Positions 45,981 through 58,634 of a stretch of DNA of 64,000 nt are shown one piece after another (position 1 is the stretch's first letter; every line of letters starts with the position of its first letter). Below the pieces are notes generated by a model. It saw nothing but the letters and a program-made list of their open reading frames with translations. It did no database searches and was not told the DNA's origin. This DNA is from Coriaria nepalensis (lineage: Eukaryota; Streptophyta; Magnoliopsida; Cucurbitales; Coriariaceae), in contig CP114482.1 of NCBI GenBank assembly GCA_027186245.1, forward strand, positions 31,081,209 through 31,145,208. Reading direction: 5' to 3'. A program made the translations under genes and the position numbers.

Positions 45981-47190
45981 CTATAGCCAAAACATCCTCT
46001 TTCTTTCTGCATTCTCGACGTAATGCTTTAGATAAAAATAGTTAATTGGCATATATTGCATTATGCCCTCTAGGCTCTCTAACCAGTAAGCTTTGTCAGA
46101 AAATGCTTGTTGCACTCGGAAAGTTCCTGCCCAATTAAGAACCCATTTATCAAAAGGTTTTGAAACACCAATTTCCTCGATTAGTAATACTACATTCAAG
46201 ACTAGGTCTTCGACTACGAATGATTTAGTTTTAACCCTTTTCTTGTATGTTATAATGACCCATTTTTTATGAGCGTTAGAGTGTTCAACGCATCCAGTCT
46301 CTCAACTTCCAAATCCTCAAACTCAATATGCATAGACTCAAAGTATTCAGTGGAAGTTAGATCATTTTGGGCGATCCTCATAGATATTTCCATAGGCAGT
46401 ACAACATAATGAATACTAAATAGTATGGTGTTGTGGACATACCAAGCTTCTGCATCATTCTACAAGCCTATATTGTAGGTCCTAAGAGGTCCTGTCATGA
46501 TCTTGGATTCTCTTTGTTCATCTTCTTAATCAAGTTAGTCACCACCTTATTGGTTTCCTCGGCCTGGCCAATTTCCTGAGCATAATAAGGTGCCGAAGTG
46601 ACCAATTTAATATTGTGTTCTTCTACGAACTCGGCTATGAAATCGCTAGTGAAAATGGTAGTGTTATAGGTAGTGTTATAGGTAGTAATTGTCTCTAGGA
46701 CCATGAACTGAAATAATTCTTTCATTTAGGAACTCAATAACCTCCTATTGGGTCCATCACTCTAGTGGTACAGCCTCCACTTATTTTGTGATGTAATTTG
46801 TTGCAACAAGAATCTACATGTGATGTTTACTTGATTCGGGATATATTTGACCAATCTCATTAATAGCACAACTTCTAAAAGGCTAGGGCTTTATAATCAG
46901 TTGCATTTGCAACATCGGATGTCTCTAAATTGGTCCACATCTTTGAAAACTACTACATCCCTTAGAGTATCCAATTTAATCTTTTCGAACAATCGGCCAA
47001 TAAAAGCCATGACGCCTAATTTTCCAACCCATTTTTCGTCCGGCTTAGTGAGATCCACATATTTTGTTCTGAACTCCTTCATCACTTATATGCTTTTGAC
47101 GAATCCAAGACATCTGAGAAGCAAGTCGTGTTTGCATAGAAATAGCTTGTTTCCTACTAGAGTAAAGTTAAGAGCTAGTTGATGGAGTTT
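45981..47190 (-). pseudogene. Gypsy (Tat) integrase
   Basis: C-terminal frame 45981-46199 has FDKWVLNWAGTFRV and AYWLESLEG, the end of Gypsy integrase. The core frame 46495-46725 reads NIKLVTSAPYYAQEIGQAEE. The usual TDNGT motif is replaced by TYNTTYNTT: the catalytic Asp is Tyr and 12 nucleotides (TATAACACTACC) are duplicated. An N-terminal piece lies at 46897-47085 (DEKWVGKLGVMAFIG). Dead. Confidence 0.8.
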
Positions 47191-47830
47191 GACTCGTTAG
47201 ATTCAATTTGGATCCTAAAGATACTAGATCAAGAATTTAACCGGTCTCTTACTTCTAGGCTTTCCATGTTAAAGATCAAGAATTTAACCTCCCTAAAAGT
47301 AAGAATCGGATGATTACGCTTATAGACTGTCATAGTTCTCCAAGATCCTTCCAATATACTTAATCTAGATGCTAGCTGCATCATGCCATTAGCCTTCGCA
47401 TTAAATGACCGAGACACATGTTTTAAAGCCCAATCCTTGAATTCCCCTAAGAGTTAGATTGCTATGGCGAAATACCCAGTTAATTCAGGCTCTGTGCACT
47501 TATAATATCCTAATATCTTCCTAACGACCAATTGAGAATCATCCATGATTGTTATGCACAAGGCATCGAATTCCAACAAAATTTTCTAGCCTTTAATGAA
47601 AGTTTCATACTCGGCCTAATTATTTATGTAAGGGAAATTAAGTCGAAAAGACCAAATACTATGTATGCCTTTCAGTGACCTAATAGAGATCACGGATCTT
47701 GCCAAGTGCTCAATACTAGATCCGTCAAGCTCGATAGACTATTCGCTGTCAAGTACTTCAAACACATCATTGCAATCATTTGGAAAAAGCTCTAAGGTGT
47801 GATTAGCTAAAAAATTAGTCATTTGCCCAA
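47191..47830 (-). pseudogene. Second RNase H of the Gypsy element (Tat mark)
   Basis: The minus strand has NFPYINN, AEYETFIKG, LEFDALCIT, DDSQLVVRKILGYYKC and HVSRSFNAKANGM in order: the extra RNase H placed between RNase H1 and integrase in Tat elements. Stops replace residues before AEYE and within KG(stop)KILL. Confidence 0.75.
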
Positions 47831-47839
47831 TCCTCCCTT

Positions 47840-49150
47840 AAGAATTGGTTGAGATATGAGATATTTAACAATTAGTTCATGCTATAACTAGAACTTGGGC
47901 ATTCAGCAGGTAATGTCAAAACTTCATAACAAGAAGTACAAAAGCCAAATCCAACTTTTCAATCGAAATATATCGTACCTCTATGGAAGTCAATACTCGA
48001 CATAGATAGTTGATGGCCTGCTGACACTTGGCATCATTTTTATGAGCTAAAAGGCAGTCGACTGACTCAACAGTTATTGAAACATATAAGAACATTAGTT
48101 GGCCTCTCATGGCTAGAGCGAGTATCAGTGAAATAGATAGGTGTTGCTTAATGTTATCAAACTTTTTTTAATGGTTGGGTACCCAGACGAACTCATCCTT
48201 CTGCTTTAATTTGAGCAAGGGGCTAAACACCCTAGTTTTTCTGGCTACATTGGATATAAACCTTCTTATGAAGTTAATTTGACTGAGAAAACGTTGGAGT
48301 TCTCTCTTGTCTTTAGGTGGGTGGGCTACTATTATGGATTTTGTCTTCCTCTGGTCAACCTCTATGCCTTTTGATGGATTAGAAACCCAAGATAATTTAT
48401 GGCCAAGAAACTAAAACTGCATTTTAACTGATTCATCTTCAATTTGGGAAGATGCATCTAATAAAATTTCGTACTCGGTAGACCTCCAAGATGGTAGCAA
48501 TCAGATCATTGAAGATAGCATTTATCGCTCGTTGATAGGTCACCCTGACATTCTTCAATCGAAAGGGCATAACTACCCATTGAAATACTCATTGGCTATA
48601 AAGATTTGGTTGTATCGGATATTCATCATTAAGGGTTTCCATATTTAAGTTTTAGAATTCTATGCATATCCTCATTTTTTCATTCTTTTTTACAATATGT
48701 ATGATATTAGACATCCACTCTAAGTACCTTAAAGTTTTGATGAAGCTGGCCTTATGCAGCCATTCCACTTCCTCTTTCACTTTTAAGATCACCTCGATAG
48801 AGATTCATCGAGGTGGCTTCTAGAAAGGTTTGTAGCTGATTTTGATTGGCAATCGATGTTCAACCAATGATTGGTCAAATCTAAGAATCTCGTGGTAATT
48901 CTAGGAAAAACAATCAGAGTAAGCCGATTATAATTTTATCATTTCACCTTGCATTTCTAAATAAATAATGCTACTAATATAGACCGGCCAAGGCTTCTTG
49001 GCCGATCCTAGATTTATTTCTATCAGTGGATCTTTTACATATGCTTTAAGGTCACCTAGCTTAGTTGGGGTGAGGTTTAACTGACCCATTGTTAGGCTTT
49101 CATCTGGTTCTTCGATTCAACCATTGAGGTATTCCTCCATTTTCCATAAT
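47840..49150 (-). pseudogene. Gypsy (Tat) reverse transcriptase and RNase H1
   Basis: Motifs on the minus strand: MPFRLKNVRVTYQRAINAI, FLGHKLSWVSNPSKGIEVD, RELQRFLSQINFIRRFI, LLKLKQKDEFVW and frame 47916-48110 with YLCRVLTSIEVRY (RNase H1). After ILEVY the expected Asp pair of the palm (YIDD) is absent and the frame passes to RVRNFI, a small deletion. Non-functional. Confidence 0.8.
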
Positions 49151-49519
49151 AATTTCTTCCAACTATTGCGATGGCAACCACCGGGTCTGGCCTTTGGTCA
49201 CAACTAATCATGGAACATCCTTGATTCTCGGTTCAACCAGATTTGGCCATAACAGGAAAAGTGATAGTGCTTAGTTGGTTGAGTTATTATTGGCTAGTTC
49301 AGACATCGGCCCAGATGCTGAGATGACATCGACTACTTTACCATTCGCCTTCACCACTTTAGTGGGGTTAACATTTTCATCATATAAACTAGCTTCTACT
49401 ACGTGTGAAGTAGTTGCAAAGGGTCTTGCTTCGGCCTTCACTATCTCGACCTTATCTCCATTCTAAAATAAGAGAGCTTGGTGTTGGAAGGACAATATGC
49501 TAGAATTGGAGTGAATCCA

Positions 49520-49860
49520 ATCTCCTCCGAGCAAGGCATTATAGCAAGCGGTCGTATCAACTACGAAGAATGCGGCCAAAGAGGACTTTATTCCAGCTAA
49601 TATCTTCGAGGGCAAAACACCTCATAATTTTGATACGCCACCAGTGAATCACCAACACTCATTTCGGTTAGGAGCAAGTCTACAGCTAACTTATTCAAGA
49701 CTTTCAACGTTGAGGACAGCATGATGTTAACTGCTACACAATTATCAACCAAAGTTTTGCTAATTGGTAGACATTGATGTAGAGGGGTTTGATGTGGCAT
49801 GACATATTATCGGTCTGTTTTTCAAAGATAGCTTTCTCTGATTCGTCAGCCACTATCACG
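49520..49860 (-). pseudogene. Gypsy aspartic protease
   Basis: Frame 49597-49800 contains KTLVDNCVAVNIMLSSTLKVL, the retropepsin active-site region (VDNG-like, Gly changed to Cys) and LLLTEMSVGDS. Order and spacing fit a Tat gag-pro region upstream of RT. Confidence 0.7.
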
Positions 49861-52541
49861 ACCTCGACTAATTGTTGGCAGTTCAAGAATGGCCAATTAA
49901 TCCTCATTCGATTAGTCTTGCTTGGGACTTAGAAATAAGCCTAAAAATTCATGGGCGAGGTGACTATGCTATAATCCTGCCGAATTAGTGTGGTTTCGAC
50001 TAACACCTCATTATCAATAGGCGTGGGAGCTTCCAAAGTTGCCTCTTAGGAATTTGGCTCGATAGGCCATGCCCAAATCTTCATCGCCTTCTTCATCCTC
50101 ATATGATGAATCAAAATTGTCCAAAATTTCTTGCAGCACACTAATGTGAAAATTGGCTTCAACTTCAAGAATAAGGAAGCTATCAAATTGACTACCTGAT
50201 TGCGTAGGTCGATAGAATTTGTTTCCTCTTAGTCATCCAGTTAGACTACCACAATTTTTGACTTGATTTTTGGTGGGTCGTCGAGGATGATACTCAGGGT
50301 CTCGATTAAAGAGGATGACCCGCTCCTGGGCAACTTGCTTGTGTAGCTATCAATCGTGGCTTGTTCCACTTTAGTGGCATGCCTTAGTTGCTATTCCTGG
50401 CGTTTATGAGAGTGCTTGTTTCGTATAAAAAATTTGGGATGTTCCACCCATTTCTAGACTGCTTGGGTCAGCCTTAGAGGGATAATCATCCTTGGCCGCT
50501 TTTGAAAACCTGCTAGATCTTTGACTGATAAGCTAGTTATTTGGCTGCTTAACCGATCAGGATGATAATCGTTCGACCAAATGACTGTGTCCCTATCCTC
50601 ATTGTTGCTTTAGCTGTGGTAATCAGCCTATGATATGCACAATCGTCAATGAGAGCATAAGGGAACTAATCATGTGAACAACTTGCTCAATAGGCGTTGG
50701 TTGGGAAGGATGTTTGACCAAAGGGCCACTTCTTTCTTGCATGTCGACTTGACTAGTCCTTGAACAGTCGGCTAACCATTGGTAGTGATCCTCCCACCTG
50801 GACTCTCGATCAACATAAGGCTTGAAATCAACCAAGGCAGCATCAGCCGTAGCAGAGAACAGATTGGAATTGAATAGCATATTGGGCGTTTCCCCAAAGC
50901 TCAGGTGCCTCTTATCAATTCTTTCATGGATGCGCTTCCAGAATACTAGGCAATCGTTTGTTTATGATAGTAGGAATTGTGATACTTATAGTAATCCTTA
51001 CCTCGTACCTCAACAAGGCAATGGTAGCTTGTTTTAGGTGGAATCTTCAACTTATTGTTCTTTGACTAGATGTCAAAGATCTCACTCACCTTACTTAGGT
51101 AAAAAGAATAGACCTTATCTTTCTTGTGAGGATACCTTTTGACCAGCCCACAACTCGTGGACTTGCTGGGAGCTGGGAGTGTGATCGGTCTGTTGCTTAT
51201 TATTTTGGCAACATCCATGTAGTGCTTGGGCTCTTGGTTATAGGTCCTAGCTAATGAATTCCTATTCTAGTATAGCCACATGGCACAGGTTCATTAATAT
51301 CTTGAAATGAGACAGGAAAGCCTCGGCCGACTTACCCATTCATTGGGACAACTAAGATAACTCAGCCAACGTAACCCTTGGTTGGCTATAGTAGAAGTGG
51401 ATATGGAAATACTATTCCATATTATAGAGAGTCCCTATTGAGTTGAGCAACAACCTGATATACCAAGCAAAAACCTGCCCGATTAGGCTATTGGTGAACA
51501 GTTGAATCTGTAGCCTATTATTTAAATCGACCTTCCCACAATGCACGACAAAGCGGTTGATGTGCTCCACGGTTGACTTATCCAGATTTTCCCATGAGAA
51601 TATGGTGAAATCTAGAATCCAATATTCATTAGGGATGAGTTCCTATTCGATCTCTTAAGGATATATCTTGTGATAGGATGGGGACATCTGGCCGATGCTA
51701 GAACCGTAGATATCCTATATAATTTTATACAGTTGATCTTGATCGACCATTAGTTGCATGGGAACATCCTATCTTGGTGGCTGAGGGGCCGCAATAGACA
51801 AGTTAAGTGAGACATTCATCCGCATATCACCAACCTTTAGATTGTGTGGCATGTAGATAATGGCCGGTTGTTCAATGTGCCATGGCCTATCGTTGGGCCA
51901 ATGCCGCAATATGGGTTGGCCACACCTTTGCTATCTCGATTCAGTCCAAAAATTAGGGACATCCTCTTGACTTGTTGGGGCTAATTAAGAGCCCACTAAG
52001 GTAAATCCTTGGCCATTGATGGGTCAACGGCTGGTGGTGGTAATACTTTTGGCTGCCTATTGGCCGTTGGCTAATTTCTGGTCATGCTGCCGTTATTCTA
52101 AATGGCATGAAGGTTTTCCATCTAGCCCTTATAGCGCTCTTTCCATTAGGATAGCTCCTAGAACTCAATTAGCTTTTTCCTCATGTTGAGATATTTTTCC
52201 AGAAGGGTTGAACATTAAGTTGTTCGAGCGTCTAATTTGTCCATTCTCTAAGGGAGTTGGATGATCAATATATTGGACAATCGTTAACTCGGGCTGTCAT
52301 GATAGACTACCCAAGCCAGTCGAATACTACAAGGACTTGGGGTGAAGTTGACCTCATCGTCCAATTCTTCTACTTGCTAGTTCATTTCTTCTAGATTTTC
52401 CTCTACTTCGACAGTGTTCCGCTCCTTAGATAGAGCTAGGACTAGGTGGCCAAGGATCGGGAGTTTCCAGCAGATCACCGATAACTCAACTTTTACCAAG
52501 GTTGCGGTCTTCTTAGACAATGTGTAGACATCATTATACTA
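49861..52541 (-). pseudogene. Gypsy gag region
   Basis: Minus-strand pieces: frame 50623-50880 (MLFNSNLFSATADAALVDFK), SASMKELIRG and HKYHNSYYHK (51000-50900), a nucleocapsid-like segment lacking its Cys residues, and Gag core motifs in 51200-51700. Frames are heavily broken. The long acidic and Ser/Arg-rich character and location next to the PBS fit Tat gag. Confidence 0.55.
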
Positions 52542-52560
52542 GGTCCCACCGAGTGTGTCA
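52542..52560 (-). other. Primer-binding site of the Gypsy element
   Basis: Directly inside the LTR the minus strand reads TGACACACTCGGTGGGACC, close to the TGGCACGCCCGGTGGGACC-type PBS seen in Tat-lineage elements. It is not the Met-tRNA site of the Copia elements here. Confidence 0.65.
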
Positions 52561-53950
52561 ATTTGTTTTCATTCAAATTCTATGAACGTGTGGTGTTTAG
52601 GCAGTTAATCGATCTATCCTCGAATGTAATGTAGTATGCGGGAATGCCAAAAGAAATGATTCTTCAAAAGAATTACAATTTAAATTATGATAATATAAAT
52701 TACAGATAAATTAAAGTTGATAAAATAAATATAATTAAATAAAGTATAAGTATATTAGAGGTAAGATAATAAAGTGTTGATTAAATTAAAAGCAATGTAA
52801 AGTAAATTGTATGAATTAAATGTGCATTAAATTAAAGAGCATAAATTAAATGAGATATTAAATTAAAGACATAAAATTAAATGAGACATTATATTAAATG
52901 TACCGTAACGTATAAAATTAAAGCCATGTGCCTTAGCAAAAATGGATTCGACTTGATTACAAAGCGAAAAAAGTATGATAGAATGCTTACAAGATATATT
53001 GGATTTGGACACTAAATATGTTATCAACAAATAAAATGAAATTTGTTAAGCTATTTATTGATGGTGGGGGTTTGAGTATCAGGAATACTCGGTGAATCGT
53101 TCATGCAGAGTGCCTATAGAGTGATAAAATCCATTGAAGAATTGTTTCAAGGCTTTACACCAAGAACGTAGCATTGGACCTATAGGGTGATTTTGGTCAT
53201 TTTTGTTTTGTTGTGATATGTATTTTCGTTGTTTTTGGCTTTGGCGGAGCCTCCTATTTATAGGCATGAAGCGACTTAGGTGGCAAGCATCTCGATTTTT
53301 CTAAAAAAAAGCCTCTCTTATTCAAATTTTTCCATTTACTCCTTCAAACTGCTTTTGTGGTGCTAGATCCCTTAAATTAGTCAACCAACAGTATCTCTTT
53401 GCAAAAAGACCCTCAAATTTGCTTTAAAATTCTTTGAATTTTTCAAAGGTCTCTTCTAATTTGCTAGTCAGTTCTTGACTTTTACTGAAAAATCCCTATA
53501 CTGGGTGAAAGTTCCCTCCAATTTTATTAGAAATGCACCTGAAATCAGCCAAAAAGGATTGAAAATGAAGGTAAATTGGCTATACAGCCGCGTAGTTTGG
53601 CCGACTTATAAACTGGCAGCCAAGGGGTTGGCTGACTAACCTTGACCGACCGGTCATCCAAGTCAGCAAGACTTGGTTGGTCGCGCACCTTCTTTGGTCG
53701 GCCAATTAGCCGACTCGACTGGCCGGGCCGCAGGCCTTCCTTGGTCGGCTTGTTAGCCAACTTGGTGGCCCAGTTGGTCAACCTACCCAGTTAACCGAAT
53801 CGGCTAACTCGTCATCCCCTTAGTTGACTTGGCCGAAACTCGACCAGTTCCAACCTATTCCGTCTTTTTCTCGATTGATTTCATTATTTTCTTGTTAAGA
53901 TATTCTTCCAACATATATCTAATATTAAAATATAAATTTTGGCCTCAAAA
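52561..53950 (-). repeat. 5' LTR of the Tat Gypsy element, about 1.39 kb
   Basis: U3 holds the GGCC-rich cluster (53570-53830), followed on the minus strand by a TTCAATGGATTTTATCAC region and an AT-rich TTTAATTTAATG array (52700-52900) that matches 38240-38460. The 5' terminus near 53950 is placed by comparison with the PPT-LTR junction at 39430. Confidence 0.8.
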
Positions 53951-55500
53951 AATGGTAGTACATTACTATGTGTTCATATATTCTAGGAACCCTTGTAAGC
54001 TCATTCATGAACCTTTTCAACCATACCATTTCTTTTGCTTCGTAATGCAACAATGCATTCATTTCTGTTAATTGAATTCTCGGTCGTTTGTTGCTTGGAA
54101 CTCTTCCAATTAACCAATTCAATCAATTATCATAAGATGGAACATGAGGTGGCTTTACGATTTCTAATTCAAAATGAGGGTATGTTAAAACATTAATTTC
54201 AGTCTAAAATCTCAATAAATTAAGAACGTATTCTTAGTTCTTCTCAAGAACATAATAATATTCTTGACTGCATTTTAATGCTATTAAACATGATTCTCTT
54301 AATTTATGCTAGTAACACTTAATGGAATTTAGAGAAGATATATCATAGTCTCTACTAGGGATATCCCACAAATTAACATCTCTACTAGGTCTTGTCTCTA
54401 ATCATTTCGGATCTTTCTTTTGGTGAAAATTGATCATCTCTATATCTCATATAGAAGTATGACATTGATATGCCTATCCAGATCCTATGTGGAGCATTCC
54501 ATGTGGATTTAGAGAGAATCATATTCGATATGTATTTGGTGAAATATAGGTTTAGTTTGACATAAGCGCGTTCAGTGTGTAAGTCATATCATACCATATC
54601 TTTGATACAGTTCAATTTCTCCATTCTGAAGCATCTTTCACATATGATGTTCTAAGAGGACTTCACTAAGTGAGAATCTTATTCTCTATGATTTTAAACT
54701 CATGACATTAATATTTATTTCTATGATCTCATCAAAGGATAATACTTTTGTCTATTTGTTTTCCATCTCATTTCCTTTCCTTTGTATCTTCTCAAAATTT
54801 CGAATTTCAATCTTCATAAGACACTGTGTTCGAAGTTAGAGAGGTTATCTATGGAAGCAATGAAATGAAAAACAAATTCCTCTAGCATTTGTTGTTGTGA
54901 ATCTAAATACATCATTATATATTAAATTTTACAAATAGGTCGATCTCTCTCTAATTTTAACATAAAAGAGACTTGATCATTCCAACTGGAAAAAACTTAG
55001 CAAGTTTGTATTGATTCATGAATCAAAGCATCCATTATCATATAGTTTGGATATTCTTACCCTGTTGGTATAACCCAATCGATGATGTTAGAAGTTAGTT
55101 TGAATCATATCAAAACTTTGTTTCTTATTTCGATTCAAGCTAATTTTATTTTATGAACTTAATAGGTTCCATTTAAATAGGAACCATTTCCCAAAAGAAA
55201 AACAACAAAAGGTAATATCATATATTGTCTTTAAAGGAGAAGTTATAAACCGTCCCAACAAATCTAAGCCAATTTCACGATTGCATATTATAATGCCCTT
55301 TACAAAAAAACAAAAGTGAATGGATAAGATAAAATAAATAAATAAAGCATCTATGGCTAACACTGTAGCATTGCTCCATTTCCCACTCGTAGAAAACGCA
55401 TATCCTCTTTCTTCAAGATTTGTCTCTACTTTTTAGACTTTGCATATTTATATGAATATGAGTTTCATATTTGGTATATAATACCCAAGTAGAAATCTTG
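53951..55500 (-). pseudogene. Long-LTR Copia element 6, RNase H/RT and degenerate pol
   Basis: Frame 53925-54122 overlaps the Gypsy LTR edge and carries NALLHYEAKEMVWLKRF, the RNase H SxTEAEYxAAxEAAKExxW region. RT remnants follow at 54180-54350 and further unidentifiable pol sequence to about 55500, all frame-broken. Sequence before 53951 was replaced by the Gypsy insertion. Confidence 0.55.
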
Positions 55501-57100
55501 CTTAAAGAAACATTAGCTTAGAACATAGCGAAATACTCTTCTTTCTTCTTTTTCGGAAGAAAAGCTAGATAGGTTTTGAAATTATGCTTCCAATGCCCGG
55601 TCTCACCATAATAAAAATATTTTACATCCTTGCTTTTGTTGTTCTTACTTATGACCTTCTTTGCTTTAAGGGATCCACCCTTGCCTCGTTCTTAAACTTG
55701 GCTTTTCCTTTCTTGGCAGGTGGTTTTTAATGAGCAACACGGTCTTATCCTTTATTTTGAGAGATCCCTCAGTCGTTTGTAACATTTTGAGTAGTTCATG
55801 AATAATAGGTGTTCACCTATTCATGTGATAGTTCAAAACAAGCATGGAGGATGATTGGGAAGTGATTGAATGATCAAATCATTTAATAGCTCAAAGTCTA
55901 TACCGAAACCTAGACCATCTAGTTTCTTGATGAGCACAATCATTTTAAGCATGTGTTCCCCAACAGGAGACCCCTAAGCCATCTTCATAGGAAACAACGC
56001 CTTTTAGGTGTCATACCTCTCCGTTCGACTATCTTCACCCAAGATCGCATCTAGGTTGTCGATAATATCTTTAGCATGCATCTTTTCGTGTTACATTTGA
56101 AGCTCGTTCGATATAGCTGCAAGCATAATATATTGTGCCTCGTCATCTTGGATCAACCATTTTTCCCAAGGGGCTTTCTCTTCGACACTTGCTCCCTCTT
56201 TGCAAACAGTTATGAACTTTTCGATAATAACTTCAGCAAGTTTTTCATGTCTGAAAACTATTCTCAATTGCCTACGTCAATCCCTGTAGTTACATCCAAC
56301 TCAATTGTTTTTTTCCAGAATTGCACGCAACAAACCACTCAATATATTTGCTTTTAAGAGAATAAATAAAATAACATAAGTAACTTACTAAAATCTATCA
56401 ACTACTAAAATTAAGAGACTATTAGTTATGCTTCCACTACTTTATTACAATCCACATTACCCTTTTATCTGGATAGGGAAAATTTCCTTTTTCCTAGATG
56501 GTAAAGGATCCCTATATCGAACATTATGGTCCCACATTTCCATAGCCAACCATTATAAACATATAATATAGCCAAATAATCTTTGTAATTACATCACATC
56601 CAACTCCTTTATATTGCCTCTAAGAGCCCATGGTCCAACGTGTATGTAGCCAACCATATCCCCTATTCAAGCTTAATCCAAAATATTCTTGTGCCATAAC
56701 AACTACTTGAACTAATATTCTCTATGTGTCTATAGCCGAATATAGTTGGAATATTGCGATCAAATACATCTTCTACATTTAAATAACAAATGAACTCGGA
56801 TTAGTTAACCATTAACCCTTATGTGTCCATAGCCGATTAAATTATTTATTAATCTTGAATTCATTGCAACATTTTGGAAAGCACTATGTAAGACATTCTT
56901 ACATAGTTTACAAGCTTAATATATTCTAGTAGAGATTTTTTATTTATTGGTCTCATCATGATAAGACATTCGGGGTTATGCCAATTCATTTTAAAGAAAT
57001 TTTTTAATGCATCAAAAGACATGGAAAATAATAAAACAAGCATCAAAATAGACATGAAAATTTTATCAGATTAAATCAAAGTTCCGACATACAACCCGAG
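55501..57100 (-). pseudogene. Long-LTR Copia element 6, gag and leader
   Basis: On the minus strand, ISNELQM and KMHAKDIIDNLDAILGED (56040-56130), ALFPMKMA and FELLNDLIIQSLP (55850-55990) are a UBN2-type Copia Gag. The knuckle region at 55575-55625 reads YFYYGETGHWKHNF, with all three Cys positions changed (family form CFYCG..GHWKxNC). 56360-57100 is the leader up to the PBS at 57101. Confidence 0.7.
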
Positions 57101-58630
57101 GCTCTGATACCACTATAAGTCGGTGAACCTCCTCTAACCCGAAGCGGAAATTTCATTTAAAATTTGACATCCATGGTCTCGGTTCAACCAGACCACACCA
57201 TGATATGGGTTTATGCAAATGAATATAAAATTAATCCAAAATTTTGGTGTTCATTATTCAATGCAAGAAACTAAATATTGAAAGGGAGGAGAAAAATGAA
57301 GCAAGGAAGAGATTTTTACCTAGCTTTCCACTCCACCAAAATTGGACGATTTTCACACACAAGCTCCAAACTGCCACTACCCCTTCCCCCTTGTGCCACT
57401 GCTGCCAGTTCATCGGTTTCAACTTGTTACCCGAAGAAGAAAACTCTCTAGGTTCATTCTCAACTCATGAGAAAGAAACTTAGAGAAGAAGAAATGTTTG
57501 GAAGTTGAATGCTCAAGAGAACTTTTCTCTCAAAACACACACACACTCTCTCTCTCTCCCTCTTTTCAATGTTGTTCGGCAAGGGTTATGGAAACACTAG
57601 GGAAGTGTACCTTTATGTAAGCCACTCTCTTAGGCCAAGCATAATTGGACCTCCAAGGCCTAAATCCCTTTTTAAGTGAATGCTCAGGTTTCTCATGTGC
57701 ATTCTAATTTCCATTTTTAGAAATATAAAACAGTTATAACTCAAAATGAATGTCTAAACTTACCCGATAAAGTTTGAACTTTTAATTTGAGCATTTCCAC
57801 ATAAGCTCAGTTTGGCCCATTAATACTTAAATATTGTTTCTTTTGAACCGCAAAATATTGTTTCTTTAAATTTTTAAAATCTTCATTTAGTAAACTTATC
57901 TAGTCACTTAAATATTTTTCTAATTTATTATTTAATTTCAAATTAATCTAAATCACACTTTGGATATGCTTGTAGTGTGGGTATGATCTAAATTTAACGA
58001 ATTAAACTAATTAATGATTTAACTCTTAAAATCAAGTTCTCTAAGTACGACAAAAAAATTTTAATTTAGATTTTAACAGAAATCCAATCGTCCTTTATGT
58101 GTGTGACCGGATAGGTTCTACACTACGCTAGTACATGGGCCCTATAATGACTTGTGAATTTTACCCATTCTAAGGAATGGATCAATTGGACTCACTTTTA
58201 AGCCAAATAGTTAATATGATCATTTTTCATGATCAATTAAACTAAACCACCAGACTCACATTGTCCTCTGGTAAGGCATATATAGGTCACCTATGTAATA
58301 AAAAGTATGAGGAACCTCATTAAGAACTTTCAATGACTATTACCATAATAGATTGATCCTTCCATCTATTTATGGTCTCAGATAATCCTAAGATTTAGTT
58401 TAACTGTTAAAACCTATTAAACTAACCTTATGAATCATATGATCTATTATGCAATTAGACAATAGATTTATAGAAATATTTTTCATACCATACTACTTTG
58501 CGCAAAGATTTCTTCATTGCATAAGGTAAGTCATTCATAGAACCGTTCCTCTAATATAGAGGTGATGAATCTCATCTTATCACCTCACAGACTTTCCATA
58601 CGAGAACACGTACCCAATAGTTCATCTTTA
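57101..58630 (-). repeat. PBS and 5' LTR of long-LTR Copia element 6
   Basis: PBS TGGTATCAGAGC on the minus strand at 57101-57112. The LTR extends right with CACACACAAGCTCC, TATGTGTGACCGGATAGG and TTCATACCATACTACTTTG, matching 36255-37325 and parts of 41648-43738. Its distal end was replaced by Gypsy sequence at about 58630. Confidence 0.75.
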
Positions 58631-58634
58631 GTAA

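Larger units (their letters stand above)
39326..53950 (-). mobile_element. Large Tat-lineage Ty3/Gypsy element with antisense ORF
   Basis: The minus strand runs 5' LTR (52561-53950), PBS, gag, protease, RT, RNase H, second RNase H, integrase, then non-coding sequence and a plus-strand extra ORF (about 40900-45780), PPT (39431-39441) and a stub of 3' LTR (39326-39430). The dual RNase H and an antisense ORF between integrase and 3' LTR are known marks of the Tat lineage. All genes carry stops. A Copia LTR and an unknown block are nested inside (41345-44630). The 5' LTR abuts a Copia RNase H, indicating insertion into it. Confidence 0.8.
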
